A stretch of DNA of 64,000 nucleotides from UBA4744 sp963723165 (GCA_963723165.1 CAVRPP010000003.1:310001-374000); one strand, 5' to 3'. Positions 27,574 to 36,208 are shown, counted from the first letter of the stretch. Program-made: numbers and translations. Notes: generated from the letters alone by a model not told the origin.

Positions 27574-28914
27574 TCAGCCTTCGGCGATGAGAGTACGAAT
27601 CTGCTCTGCTGCGTCGGTGAACGATTGGGTTGGGTCGCTGCCGGTCAGGACCAACTCGTAGGCATTCGTCCAGGCTTCCCAAACCGAACCCATCGCCGGG
27701 ATGGCAGGCATCGGATAGCCGTTCTGGCCGGACAGGCCAAAGCCGGCAATGTCCGGATTGACCGCCGATACCTCTTCGAAAGCCCCCAGGTGTGCAGGCG
27801 GGCGAGGATCGGCTTCGAAGATCGCTACCTGGGCCTCTTGCGTGGACATGAAGTCCAACACGAAGGTCTGGGCGAAGATCGGGTTCTCGGCAAACGCAGA
27901 GATCATGAAGCCCTGAACACCAATGAATGGCCGTGGCTCACCACCGGCAGCCGGCGGGATTGGCTCCACGACGTAGTTCACGTCCGCGAAACTGGACACC
28001 GCCCACGGGCCGGTGATGGCGAAAGGCGCCGTACCGTTCCCGAAGCTCTCGGTCATGATGTCATACGTGATGTCGACGTTGATCAGGCCGTCGGCTGCGT
28101 AGTCGCTGAACGCCTGAGCGGCCGCCAGACCACCCTCGCTGTCGATGCCAACGTCGTCTGCGTTGTAACTGCCGTCGGCGTTGAGACCGAACACGTAGCC
28201 ACCGTACGATGTGAACAACGGATAGTTGTGGAACGGATCGCCGTTGCCATTCTCCTGAAGAGCCAGAGGAACCTCGACGTCACCGGCTTCTAGCAGCGCC
28301 AGGGCCGTCTCTGCCAGCTCTTCGAAGGTTGCGGGTGCATCGGGAACCAGGTCGGTGTTGCGGATCAAGGCTATGTTCTCGACCGCATAAGGCAGACCGT
28401 AGATCGAGCCCTCATAGTTGAAGGCGGCCAGCGAGGCCTCACTGAACTGGTCTGCGACAGCAGACACATCCAGAGCCGCAACGACACCGCTGTCCACGAG
28501 TTGGCCGAGCCAGTCGTGGGCGCCGATGATGACGTCGGGTCCTTCACCGGCGGGACCGGCCACTACGAGACGATCACGGATGTCGCCGAAACCTATCTCC
28601 TGGACGGCGACGGTAAGACCATTGTCGGCACCGAACTGCTCGGCGAAAGGCGTAATCGCCGGAGTGCGGGTGTCGTCGGCCCAGATAACCAGATCGGCAT
28701 CCGCTCGGACGACCGGCGGCGCCGTGGTCGTAGTTGTCTCGCCGGCCACTGTTGTCGTGCTCGCTTCGGTGGTGGTTGTTGTTGTTGCCTCGGTCGTGGT
28801 AGTGGCTTGAGTGGTCGTAGTCTCATCCGCCGCGTCGCCGCCACCACACGCGGCAGCAACGAGAGCAAGAACGAGAACGAGGCCGACCATCAGCCTCCAT
28901 TGCTTATTGAGCAT
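27574..28914 (-). CDS. malE: Maltose/maltodextrin-binding lipoprotein MalE
   Basis: 446 aa. Lipobox AAAC is followed by a ~40-residue Thr-rich linker. The binding domain includes DLVIWADDTRTPAITPFAEQF, GPDVIIGAHDWLGQLVDSG, YGLPYAVENIALIRNTDL, PFAITGPWAVSSF and ends with TNAYELVLTGSD. Start ATG 28914 has AGGAGG 9 nt upstream. It is the first gene of malEFG. The mature part resembles the binding protein at 20149 in order of motifs. Confidence 0.88.
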   Translation of the reverse strand: MLNKQWRLMVGLVLVLALVAAACGGGDAADETTTTQATTTTEATTTTTTEASTTTVAGETTTTTAPPVVRADADLVIWADDTRTPAITPFAEQFGADNGLTVAVQEIGFGDIRDRLVVAGPAGEGPDVIIGAHDWLGQLVDSGVVAALDVSAVADQFSEASLAAFNYEGSIYGLPYAVENIALIRNTDLVPDAPATFEELAETALALLEAGDVEVPLALQENGNGDPFHNYPLFTSYGGYVFGLNADGSYNADDVGIDSEGGLAAAQAFSDYAADGLINVDITYDIMTESFGNGTAPFAITGPWAVSSFADVNYVVEPIPPAAGGEPRPFIGVQGFMISAFAENPIFAQTFVLDFMSTQEAQVAIFEADPRPPAHLGAFEEVSAVNPDIAGFGLSGQNGYPMPAIPAMGSVWEAWTNAYELVLTGSDPTQSFTDAAEQIRTLIAEG

Positions 28915-28952
28915 GAGAGGTGTCCTCCTTGAAAAGAACCCGACGCCGGAGA

Positions 28953-29016
28953 CATTCGAACTTCGAATGGCGTCGTTGATCGGTGTGATTGTATCGGCCC
29001 CGCTGGTTCCAGCCAA
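28953..29016 (-). promoter_or_regulatory. malE promoter with a perfect 17-bp palindromic operator
   Basis: On the minus strand, TTGGCT (29016-29011), a 17-nt spacer and TACAAT (28993-28988) form a good sigma-70 promoter with a start near 28981. The palindrome CATTCGAA-N-TTCGAATG (28953-28969) lies about +12 to +28, upstream of the ribosome-binding site. This is a repressor-like position for a sugar-responsive regulator. Another TTCGAA lies at 29022-29027, upstream of the -35. Confidence 0.6.
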
Positions 29017-29112
29017 CTGCGTTCGAAGAATCCCACCTAGACGAGCGAACAGCGACGATCGACCAGGCATGAAGGCCGCAAGACCGGTCAACCCGTTGAA
29101 GGCCAGACTGCC

Positions 29113-29439
29113 TCAGCCCTCTTGCGCCGCTTCTTCCTGATCTCTCAGTTCCTCGGCTACCGCCAGGGCTTCCAATCGATCACCTGTTGAGATCTCGGCC
29201 CGGTCGGTAAGCAGGGTCACCTGGTTATTGAGCACCTGGAGAAAGCCGCCGTGGGTGCCGATGGTCACTTTCTCCTTGCCGCTCTCGACAACCACCACGC
29301 CGGTAGCCAGGGCTGCCATCAACGGCTCGTGGCCGGCCAGGATGCCGATCTCGCCTTCGGTAGTCCGGGCTACCACGAAATCGGCCTCGCCGGACCAGAC
29401 GACCGACTCGGGGGCGACTATGTCGACCTGAAAAGGCAT
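29113..29439 (-). CDS. atpC: ATP synthase F1 epsilon subunit
   Basis: 108 aa. The N-terminal beta-sandwich is clear (FQVDIVAPESVVWSGEADFV, TEGEIGILAGHEPLMAAL, FLQVLNNQVTLLTD). Only ~25 residues remain for the C-terminal part, so the two-helix inhibitory hairpin of longer homologues is reduced to at most one helix. It is the last gene of the atp operon, 6 nt after atpD. The central-stalk role (binding gamma and the c-ring) should be retained. Confidence 0.93.
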   Translation of the reverse strand: MPFQVDIVAPESVVWSGEADFVVARTTEGEIGILAGHEPLMAALATGVVVVESGKEKVTIGTHGGFLQVLNNQVTLLTDRAEISTGDRLEALAVAEELRDQEEAAQEG

Positions 29440-29445
29440 GGCTAC

Positions 29446-30873
29446 TCATGCACCTGCCGTTTCCATGCTCTTGGCTTTGGCCGCGACATCGTCGGCTCCG
29501 CCGACCATATAGAAGGCCTGCTCGGGATACTGGTCCATCTCCCCCGCCAGCAGCATCTTGAACGCCCGGATGGTCTCCTCGAGCGGGGTGTAGACGCCGG
29601 CCTGACCGGTGAACTGCTCGGCCACGAACATCGGCTGGGACAGGAATCGCTGGACGCGGCGAGCGCGACTCACGATCAATTTGTCCTCTTCGGACAATTC
29701 GTCGATGCCGAGGATGGCGATGATGTCCTGCAGGTCCTTGTACCGCTGCAGCACCTGCTGGACGTTGGTCGCGACGTCGTAGTGCTCCTCACCAACAATC
29801 TGCGGATCGAGCGCCCGGCTGCTGGAGTCGAGCGGGTCGACGGCCGGGTAGATACCAAGCGCGGTGAGGGGACGGCTCAACACGGTCGTGGCGTCGAGGT
29901 GGGCGAAGGCGGTGTGCGGGGCCGGGTCGGTGATGTCGTCTGCGGGCACGTAGATGGCCTGCAAGGAGGTGATGGAACGGCCTTTGAGCGAGGTGATTCG
30001 CTCCTGCAGCTGACCCATCTCCCCGGCCAGGGTCGGCTGATAACCAACCGCCGATGGCATACGGCCCAATAGGGTCGAAACCTCAGAGCCGGCCTGGGTG
30101 AACCGGAAGATGTTGTCGATGAACAACAGCACGTCCTGGTTCTGCACGTCCCGGAAGTACTCGGCCATGGTGAGCGCGGACAAAGCCACCCGCAGCCGGA
30201 CCCCTGGGGGCTCATCCATCTGACCGAACACGAGAGCCGCCTTGTCGATGACGCCCGAGTCCTTCATCTCCAGGAAGAGGTCGTTCCCTTCCCGGGTCCG
30301 CTCGCCGACGCCGGCGAATACCGATACACCACCGTGCTGGGTGGCGACCCGGTTGATCATCTCCTGGATCAGCACCGTCTTGCCGACTCCGGCCCCGCCG
30401 AACAGGCCGATCTTGCCGCCCTGCAGGTACGGGGAGACCAGGTCGAGTACCTTGATACCGGTCTCGAACACGACGCGTTGCGGCTCGACATCCTCGAAAC
30501 GCGGCGGCTGGCGGTGAATCGGCCAGCTCTCCCCCGCTTCGATCTGGTCGGCGTCGACGTCGAGGGGCGCTCCCCAGACGTTGAAGATGTGTCCCAGGGT
30601 GCGGTCGCCGACCGGCACGGAAATGGGAGCTCCCGTGTTCCGAACTTCGGTACCGCGGATCAAGCCATCGGTGGGGGCCATGGCTATGGCCCGGACCCGG
30701 CTATTACCAAGGTGCTGGGCGGTCTCGGCCACCACCGTGCTGGTTTGTCCGGAGACGGTCAGATCGACCTCGAGAGCATGCAGGATTTCCGGCAACCCGT
30801 CGGGCGGAAACTCCACATCGACTACCGGCCCGGCAACTTTGGTGATCCGTCCTACGCTCTTTACTTCTGCCAC
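29446..30873 (-). CDS. atpD: ATP synthase F1 beta subunit
   Basis: 475 aa. Walker A GGAGVGKT (159-166), GVGERTREGNDL, the DELSEED-like loop reads DELSEEDKL, and MFVAEQFTGQAGVYTPLEET are conserved. It is the catalytic subunit. GTG 30873 has an AAGGAGAAGG ribosome-binding site and fits the family N-terminus; the longer frame to 30906 overlaps the end of atpG and is rejected. Confidence 0.97.
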   Translation of the reverse strand: MAEVKSVGRITKVAGPVVDVEFPPDGLPEILHALEVDLTVSGQTSTVVAETAQHLGNSRVRAIAMAPTDGLIRGTEVRNTGAPISVPVGDRTLGHIFNVWGAPLDVDADQIEAGESWPIHRQPPRFEDVEPQRVVFETGIKVLDLVSPYLQGGKIGLFGGAGVGKTVLIQEMINRVATQHGGVSVFAGVGERTREGNDLFLEMKDSGVIDKAALVFGQMDEPPGVRLRVALSALTMAEYFRDVQNQDVLLFIDNIFRFTQAGSEVSTLLGRMPSAVGYQPTLAGEMGQLQERITSLKGRSITSLQAIYVPADDITDPAPHTAFAHLDATTVLSRPLTALGIYPAVDPLDSSSRALDPQIVGEEHYDVATNVQQVLQRYKDLQDIIAILGIDELSEEDKLIVSRARRVQRFLSQPMFVAEQFTGQAGVYTPLEETIRAFKMLLAGEMDQYPEQAFYMVGGADDVAAKAKSMETAGA

Positions 30874-30889
30874 GCGACCTTCTCCTTCA

Positions 30890-31771
30890 TTACTTTTGGG
30901 GGGCAAGCGCCTCAGCGCCGCCGACGATCTCGGAAATCTCTGTGGTGATCTCGGCCTGCCGGGCCCGGTTGGCGATACGGGTAAGGACCCGGATCAGCTC
31001 TTCGGCATTCTCGGTTGCCGCCTTCATGGCCCGCCTCCGTGCGGAATGCTCCGAGGCTGACGCCTCGATCAGCATGCTGAACACCGTCGACTCGACGTAG
31101 CGGGGCAGCAACCGGTCGAGGATCTGGGCCGGCGAAGGCTCATAGGAGTAATCGACCGAAGAAGCCGGCGCTTCTCCGGTGTCCGGAGCGGCGATCGGCA
31201 GCAGTTGGAAATGGGTGGGAACCTGGGTCATGGCCGACTGAAAGCGGGTGTAGAAGGTCTCAACCGAATCTACGGTTTCGCTGGCATAGGCGTCCATGAG
31301 GGTGGCGGCGATTGCGCGGGCGTCCCCGTAACCGGGTGTGTCGGTCACCCCCAGAAAAGACCGCTCGATGTGGTACTTACGGTACTGGAAATAGGTCTGA
31401 GCCTTCTTGCCGATCACAAACAGCCGGGTGGGGGTTCCGGACCGTTCGAGCGTGACGATGCGCCTTTCCGCTTCGCGGATGATGGTCGAAGCGTAGGCAC
31501 CCGCCAAACCCCGGTCGGACGAAACGACCAGAATGCCTGCTCGCTTGACCGGTCTTTCTTCCAAGAGCATGTGCGATGCCCCGCCCGACGCCCCTGCCAC
31601 GTTGCGGATCACATCAACGAGTTTGGCTGCGTAGGGTTTCGAGGCTTGCACCCGGGCGACCGCCTTGGGGATTCGGGATGCGGCGATCAACTCCATGGCG
31701 CGCGTGATCTTCATGGTCGACTGGACCGATTTGATCCGTCGCCTGGTATCTCGAAGTTCGGCGCTGGCCAA
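30890..31771 (-). CDS. atpG: ATP synthase F1 gamma subunit
   Basis: 293 aa. The N-terminal helix (RDTRRRIKSVQSTMKITRAM) and the C-terminal helix ending EITTEISEIVGGAEAL form the rotating coiled coil. SSDRGLAGAYASTI in the middle is conserved. It couples proton flow to catalysis. It appears to start at TTG 31771 with AGGGA upstream; no ATG lies at the expected position. Confidence 0.95.
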   Translation of the reverse strand: MASAELRDTRRRIKSVQSTMKITRAMELIAASRIPKAVARVQASKPYAAKLVDVIRNVAGASGGASHMLLEERPVKRAGILVVSSDRGLAGAYASTIIREAERRIVTLERSGTPTRLFVIGKKAQTYFQYRKYHIERSFLGVTDTPGYGDARAIAATLMDAYASETVDSVETFYTRFQSAMTQVPTHFQLLPIAAPDTGEAPASSVDYSYEPSPAQILDRLLPRYVESTVFSMLIEASASEHSARRRAMKAATENAEELIRVLTRIANRARQAEITTEISEIVGGAEALAPQK

Positions 31772-31777
31772 TGGTCC

Positions 31778-33289
31778 CTACCCCTCGAAGGTTTCCTTGA
31801 AACTGTTGATTGCCTCCACCAGGGCATCGGTGTCCGGCAGCTCCCCCGTTGTCACGATGTGGGAGAGCAGTTCGGGATGGCGGCTGCGCACGTAGTCGAG
31901 CAAACCGGCTTCGAAGTCCTCGACCTTCTCGATGGGTATCGAATCCATGTGCCCTTCGGTTACGGCGTAGATGGCCACGACCTGCTCTTCCACCTTGACC
32001 GGCGAGAACTGATCTTGCTTGAGAACTTCCACAACCCGGCGGCCCCGTTCGAGTTGTGCCAGGGAGGCGGCGTCAAGCTCGGATCCAAACTCGGCAAACG
32101 CCTCCAGCTCCCGGAACTGGGCGAGGTTGAGCCGCAGCGGACCTGCCACCTTCTTCATCGCCTTGATCTGAGCGTTACCGCCCACCCGGGACACGGAGAT
32201 ACCGGCGTTGATGGCCGGACGGATACCCGAATAGAAGAGATCGGCCTCCAGGAAGATCTGGCCGTCCGTGATCGAAATCACGTTGGTGGGGATGTAGGCG
32301 GAAACATCGCCGGCCTTCGTCTCGATGATCGGCAGCCCGGTGAGCGAGCCACCACCCAGCTCATCGCTGAGCTTGGCGCAGCGCTCCAGCAAACGAGAGT
32401 GCAGGTAGAACACGTCGCCCGGATACGCCTCACGACCCGGCGGGCGTCGCAGCAGCAGCGAGATCTCGCGATAGGCAACCGCCTGCTTGGAAAGATCGTC
32501 GAAGATCACCAGAGCATGCTGGCCGTTGTACATCCAGTACTGGCCGATGGCCGAGCCCGCGTAGGGGGCATACATCTGCAACGCAGCAGGCGCTGCGGCG
32601 GAGGCCTGGACGATGACGGTGTACTCCATGGCGCCGGCGGCGGTGAGCACGTCGACAACCTCGGCAACGGTCGAAGCCTTCTGACCAATGGCGACGTAGA
32701 TGCACTTAACGTCGAGTCCCTTTTGATTGATGATGGTGTCGACCGCAATGGCCGTCTTGCCGGTCTGGCGATCGCCGATGATGAGCTCGCGCTGGCCGCG
32801 TCCAACCGGGATCATTGAGTCGATGGCTTTGATACCGGTCTGGAGTGGTTCTTTCACGGGCTGGCGCTGCACGACCGAAGGGGCCTGGGTTTCGAGCAGA
32901 CGCGTTTCGGTGGCATTGATGGGGCCCTTCCCGTCGAGCGGATTGCCGAGCGAGTCGATCACCCGTCCCAGCAGTGCATCACCAACGGGAACCGACAAGA
33001 CCCGACCGGTCTGCTTGACCGGATCGCCCTCTTCGATGTGACTCGCCTCGCCCAGGAACACAACGCCGAGGTCGTCCTCGTCGATATTCAGCGCCACGCC
33101 CAGCAAGCCGCCGGGGAATTCGAGAAGCTCCGAAGCCATCGCATTGGGCAGGCCTTCAACCCTGGCAACCCCGTCGGCGCTAGACGCGACAAAGCCGACC
33201 GTCTCAGCCTCGACCGACGGTTGCCAGCCCGCCAGGCTCTCCTTGAGAGCTGCGGTGATGTCTTCCGGCTTGATGGTCATCTCTGACAT
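31778..33289 (-). CDS. atpA: ATP synthase F1 alpha subunit
   Basis: 503 aa. P-loop GDRQTGKT (172-179); the VGRGQRELIIGD and SISVSRVGGNAQIKAMKKV regions are conserved. It is the non-catalytic nucleotide-binding subunit of F1. ATG 33289 has AGGAG 5 nt upstream; the frame to 33304 is rejected. Confidence 0.97.
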   Translation of the reverse strand: MSEMTIKPEDITAALKESLAGWQPSVEAETVGFVASSADGVARVEGLPNAMASELLEFPGGLLGVALNIDEDDLGVVFLGEASHIEEGDPVKQTGRVLSVPVGDALLGRVIDSLGNPLDGKGPINATETRLLETQAPSVVQRQPVKEPLQTGIKAIDSMIPVGRGQRELIIGDRQTGKTAIAVDTIINQKGLDVKCIYVAIGQKASTVAEVVDVLTAAGAMEYTVIVQASAAAPAALQMYAPYAGSAIGQYWMYNGQHALVIFDDLSKQAVAYREISLLLRRPPGREAYPGDVFYLHSRLLERCAKLSDELGGGSLTGLPIIETKAGDVSAYIPTNVISITDGQIFLEADLFYSGIRPAINAGISVSRVGGNAQIKAMKKVAGPLRLNLAQFRELEAFAEFGSELDAASLAQLERGRRVVEVLKQDQFSPVKVEEQVVAIYAVTEGHMDSIPIEKVEDFEAGLLDYVRSRHPELLSHIVTTGELPDTDALVEAINSFKETFEG

Positions 33290-33308
33290 CGAATCTCCTG
33301 CCACTTCC

Positions 33309-33842
33309 TTATCGGGCCTTCAACGCCTCGCGCAGGCCGGAGAGCCGTTTCTGCACGGAGCCGTCGATGACGGTATCCCCGACCCGGGCGACAATGCCGC
33401 CGACGACGGAGGGGTCAACAATTACTTTTGGTTCGAGCTGCTTTCCTGTTTTGCGCGCGAGGGCGGCAACAATCCGCTCAACCGTTGCGGCATCGAGGTC
33501 GACGGCGGTACGGATCTCGGCCACTTCCCGGCTGACGGCCGCGGCGGCCGTTTCGGCGAGTTCATCCACGATGTCGGGCAATGACGAAGCCCGACCCATG
33601 CCGACCACGAAATTGACAAATGCAACCGTCAGCTCAGAAGCGCGGGACTTGAGCAAGCCGTCGACAATCGACTTCTTGCGATCAGCGGGCAATTGGGGGT
33701 TGCTGAGGGAGTCGCGCAGCTCATCGGAAGTGCGGAAGGCGCTGACAATCTGGAGGAGCTCACTCTGCACCCGTTCCAACTCGCCTTCGGCCCGGGCGAT
33801 CTCAAAGAAACCGGCGGCATAGCCCTTGACGCGATCAGCCAT
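33309..33842 (-). CDS. atpH: ATP synthase F1 delta subunit
   Basis: 177 aa. A helical N-terminal domain (VKGYAAGFFEIARAEGELERV, SNPQLPADRKKSIVDGLL) and the C-terminal GGIVARVGDTVIDGSVQKRL motif identify delta, the peripheral-stalk cap. Unlike the mycobacterial b-delta fusion, delta is separate here. Three bases separate it from atpF. Confidence 0.95.
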   Translation of the reverse strand: MADRVKGYAAGFFEIARAEGELERVQSELLQIVSAFRTSDELRDSLSNPQLPADRKKSIVDGLLKSRASELTVAFVNFVVGMGRASSLPDIVDELAETAAAAVSREVAEIRTAVDLDAATVERIVAALARKTGKQLEPKVIVDPSVVGGIVARVGDTVIDGSVQKRLSGLREALKAR

Positions 33843-33845
33843 CGG

Positions 33846-34397
33846 CTATGCCATCCTTTCGAGATCGGCCAGATAGCGCTCGATCAGTCCGTGCTGGGCG
33901 GCGCGGTCCAGGTTCTCCCCGACCACTTTCTCAGCCAGATCGATCGAAAGGTCGGCAACCTCCTGGCGGGCCTCTTGCAGGGCCCGGGCCTTCTCGTTGG
34001 CGGCGTCTTCGCGGGCCTTGCCGACGATTTGGCCTGCCTCGGCCTCGGCCTTGGCAACCAGATCAGTACGCACGGTTTCGGCCTGGGCGCGTGCCTCGTC
34101 GACGATACGGCCTGCTTCCGCTTTGGCGTCGGCCATTTGGGCGCGATAGTCGTCGAGCAGGCTCTTCGCTTCGAGTTTGGTCGCTTCGGCTTCCTTCAAT
34201 TGGCCTCCGATGGCCTGCTGGCGGCTCTCGAGAGACCGGTTGATGGCAGGCCACGCCCACTTCCAAACGAAGAAGAAGACGACGGCGAACGCGATGATGC
34301 CTGCGATCAGCTCCGACGTAGCCGGCAGGAGCAGATCGATACCTCCCCCGCTTTCCTCTTCAGCAGCGAGTAATACGCTCGTTGCAGCGTTCAGCAT
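33846..34397 (-). CDS. atpF: ATP synthase Fo b subunit
   Basis: 183 aa. One N-terminal membrane helix (ELIAGIIAFAVVFFFVWKWAW) is followed by a long Ala/Glu-rich coiled coil, as expected for the peripheral stalk. There is a single b gene, consistent with a homodimeric stalk and no b' gene. Confidence 0.94.
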   Translation of the reverse strand: MLNAATSVLLAAEEESGGGIDLLLPATSELIAGIIAFAVVFFFVWKWAWPAINRSLESRQQAIGGQLKEAEATKLEAKSLLDDYRAQMADAKAEAGRIVDEARAQAETVRTDLVAKAEAEAGQIVGKAREDAANEKARALQEARQEVADLSIDLAEKVVGENLDRAAQHGLIERYLADLERMA

Positions 34398-34409
34398 GCG
34401 ATCTCCTTG

Positions 34410-34673
34410 CTATCCGGCCAGGAAGAACAGCACGAAGCCGATCAATGCCAGGGCTTCGGTAAACGCAATACCGAGGAACATGGTGGTACGGACCATGCCG
34501 GCTGCTTCGGGCTGGCGGGCCATTGCCTGCACCGCATTGCCGACCACGATGCCAATGCCGACGCCCGGGCCGATTGCGGCCAGGCCGTAGCCGATCAAGG
34601 CCAGGCTGCCGCCGATGTCCCCCGTGAGCTGCGCCAGCACCAGGGTCACCGCCGTCGCAAGAGTGTGAACCAT
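34410..34673 (-). CDS. atpE: ATP synthase Fo c subunit
   Basis: 87 aa, two helices with loop ARQPE (52-56) and ion-binding Glu73 in GIAFTEALALIGFV. The residue after Glu is Ala and the helix-1 position that is Gln in Na+-type rings is not Gln, so proton rather than sodium coupling is likely. The N-terminus is hydrophobic (LATAVTLVLAQL), slightly longer than in many homologues. Confidence 0.95.
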   Translation of the reverse strand: MVHTLATAVTLVLAQLTGDIGGSLALIGYGLAAIGPGVGIGIVVGNAVQAMARQPEAAGMVRTTMFLGIAFTEALALIGFVLFFLAG

Positions 34674-34698
34674 TCCGTTTCCTTTCTATTTTGCAAAC

Positions 34699-35502
34699 TC
34701 AGTGTTCTGGTTGAACCGATGTCTGGATGTACACCGCCGAGAGCAGGGTGAAGATGTAAGCCTGCAGCACCGCAACGATGATCTCGAACACAAAGATGAG
34801 GATCCCCATCCCCAACCAGGCGATCCCGATGGTCGACCGCAGTCCGATCTCTCCGATCGCCCCGATGAACACGACACCGGACACCAACAGGATGCTCAAC
34901 ATCACGTGGCCGGCCACCATGTTGGCGAAGAGCCGGACCGCCAGGCTGAACGGGCGCACAAAGAGGATCGAGAACAGCTCGATGATGCCTACGAGCGGTT
35001 TCATTGCCGTTGGAACGCCTGCCGGCCAGGCGATGCCCTTGAAGTAGCCGAACCCCTGCTTGCGGATGCCGGCAACAACGAAGATCACGTATGTCAGCAG
35101 GGCGAGGAATCCAGGGAGGGCCATCCGAGAGGTGATCGGGAAGTTGATCAGGGGCGTAACCTCGAAGAGGTTGCCGACGAGAATGAAGAGGAAGATCGAC
35201 AGCAGGTACGGGGCGTACTTGACGCCCTCCGGGCCGATAATTCCGATGGCAATTTCGTCTCGAACAAATCCGACCAGCGACTCGACCGCCGCCTGGAATT
35301 TGCTCGGGACCAGACTGGGCTTGCGAAAAGCAAAAAAGAGCACACCGATGACGATCAGGGCCGCAAGGGCAATGAGGAAGACGGTGCGGTTGATGTCTCC
35401 GAAGAGGGCGGGGAACTCAAACAGCTCGAGCACGTTGGCCGGCTTGCAGACGACCTCGTTGACGTAGTCGCACTCTTCGATAGCCAGGATCAGTTCGTCC
35501 AC
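34699..35502 (-). CDS. atpB: ATP synthase Fo a subunit
   Basis: 267 aa. The essential Arg190 lies in SLAVRLFANMVAGH, and the C-terminal helix (FEIIVAVLQAYIFTLLSAVY) is conserved. It forms the proton half-channels. The start overlaps the end of the AtpI-like gene by 13 nt. Confidence 0.96.
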   Translation of the reverse strand: MDELILAIEECDYVNEVVCKPANVLELFEFPALFGDINRTVFLIALAALIVIGVLFFAFRKPSLVPSKFQAAVESLVGFVRDEIAIGIIGPEGVKYAPYLLSIFLFILVGNLFEVTPLINFPITSRMALPGFLALLTYVIFVVAGIRKQGFGYFKGIAWPAGVPTAMKPLVGIIELFSILFVRPFSLAVRLFANMVAGHVMLSILLVSGVVFIGAIGEIGLRSTIGIAWLGMGILIFVFEIIVAVLQAYIFTLLSAVYIQTSVQPEH

Positions 35503-35885
35503 TCCAACTCCCTTTCAGCGCCTTTGGTCACTGCCACCGCTTCCCAGGTGAGCAAACCCAGGTAGGCCACCACCACTGTTATCCCCAAAGCCAACCTGTC
35601 GAGTTCGACCAGCCTGCTGATAATTAGCACAGCCAGGGTGATCAAGCCAAGTCGGAGGAAGAACCCGAACAGCGCCGCCGCATGATAGAGGCTCAACGAG
35701 ACCCGTGCGGCAAGCGACAGCATTGCCCCGGCGAGAAGGAAGTTCCCGACCACAATGGCCAGACCGATGGCTGCGGCAACCAGACCGTCGGTCCCGCGGG
35801 TGGCCCAGAAGACCGCCAGGATGACCGGGCCCAGATACACGGCCCGCTTCGCGGTGTGCCTGGCGACCGTCGCCTCAACGTCCAT
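35490..35885 (-). CDS. AtpI-like membrane protein of the ATP synthase operon
   Basis: 131 aa with four predicted helices (VILAVFWATRG, VAAAIGLAIVVGNFLLAGAML, ALFGFFLRLGLITLAVLII, ITVVVAYLGLLTWEAVAV). Position directly before atpB and hydrophobicity fit an ATP synthase subunit I-like assembly factor. ATG 35885 with GAAGAG upstream is used; ATG 35900 is an alternative. It overlaps both neighbours. Confidence 0.7.
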   Translation of the reverse strand: MDVEATVARHTAKRAVYLGPVILAVFWATRGTDGLVAAAIGLAIVVGNFLLAGAMLSLAARVSLSLYHAAALFGFFLRLGLITLAVLIISRLVELDRLALGITVVVAYLGLLTWEAVAVTKGAERELEWTN

Positions 35886-36108
35886 GGCGTTGCTCTTCAT
35901 GCTTGGCGTAGTTCCAGAGTCTCAGAAACCCGGAATAGGCACCGACAACGATGCCGATGATCACCAGCCACGGCTCGGTGCCGAGCCATTTGTCCCCGAA
36001 GTAGCCGAGCAGGAAACCGGACATGATCGAAGCGAAGAAACTACCCCCTGCTACCCACCCGTCGTTGACGGCCTGGGTCACTTGTTCGTGGGCGGACGCT
36101 TTCTTCAT
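35875..36108 (-). CDS. AtpZ/AtpI-family small membrane protein
   Basis: 77 aa with two helices (GGSFFASIMSGFLLGYFGDKWL and WLVIIGIVVGAYSGFLRLW). The GYFGDKWLGTEPW loop is typical of AtpZ-type proteins (putative F0F1-ATPase subunit family). First gene of the atp operon. ATG 36108 is preceded by TAGGTT and 6 nt, so the operon mRNA is predicted to be leaderless. Confidence 0.8.
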   Translation of the reverse strand: MKKASAHEQVTQAVNDGWVAGGSFFASIMSGFLLGYFGDKWLGTEPWLVIIGIVVGAYSGFLRLWNYAKHEEQRHGR

Positions 36109-36152
36109 AGTCGCAACCTACAACCCCACCGGTTTGTGATTTGTTTCACAAA
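36109..36152 (-). promoter_or_regulatory. CRP-type palindrome and leaderless promoter of the ATP synthase operon
   Basis: TTTGTGA-N6-TCACAAA (36133-36152) is a perfect palindrome of CRP/GlxR type. On the minus strand it is followed by 10 nt, then TTGTAGG (36123-36117) within the -10 TAGGTT (36120-36115), then 6 nt to ATG 36108. The palindrome is centred 34.5 nt upstream of the start codon. The whiB promoter at 49421-49463 has the same sequence elements at the same distances. Confidence 0.7.
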
Positions 36153-36208
36153 GGGCCCACGCCCCTCGTATCCCGTTTCGCGATGGCGAATCACGAAGAA
36201 CTCTTGTC

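Noticed and set aside
31205..32818. 537-codon plus-strand frame antisense to atpG and atpA
   Set aside because: A high-GC shadow frame; it overlaps conserved ATP synthase genes and the translation has no recognisable fold.
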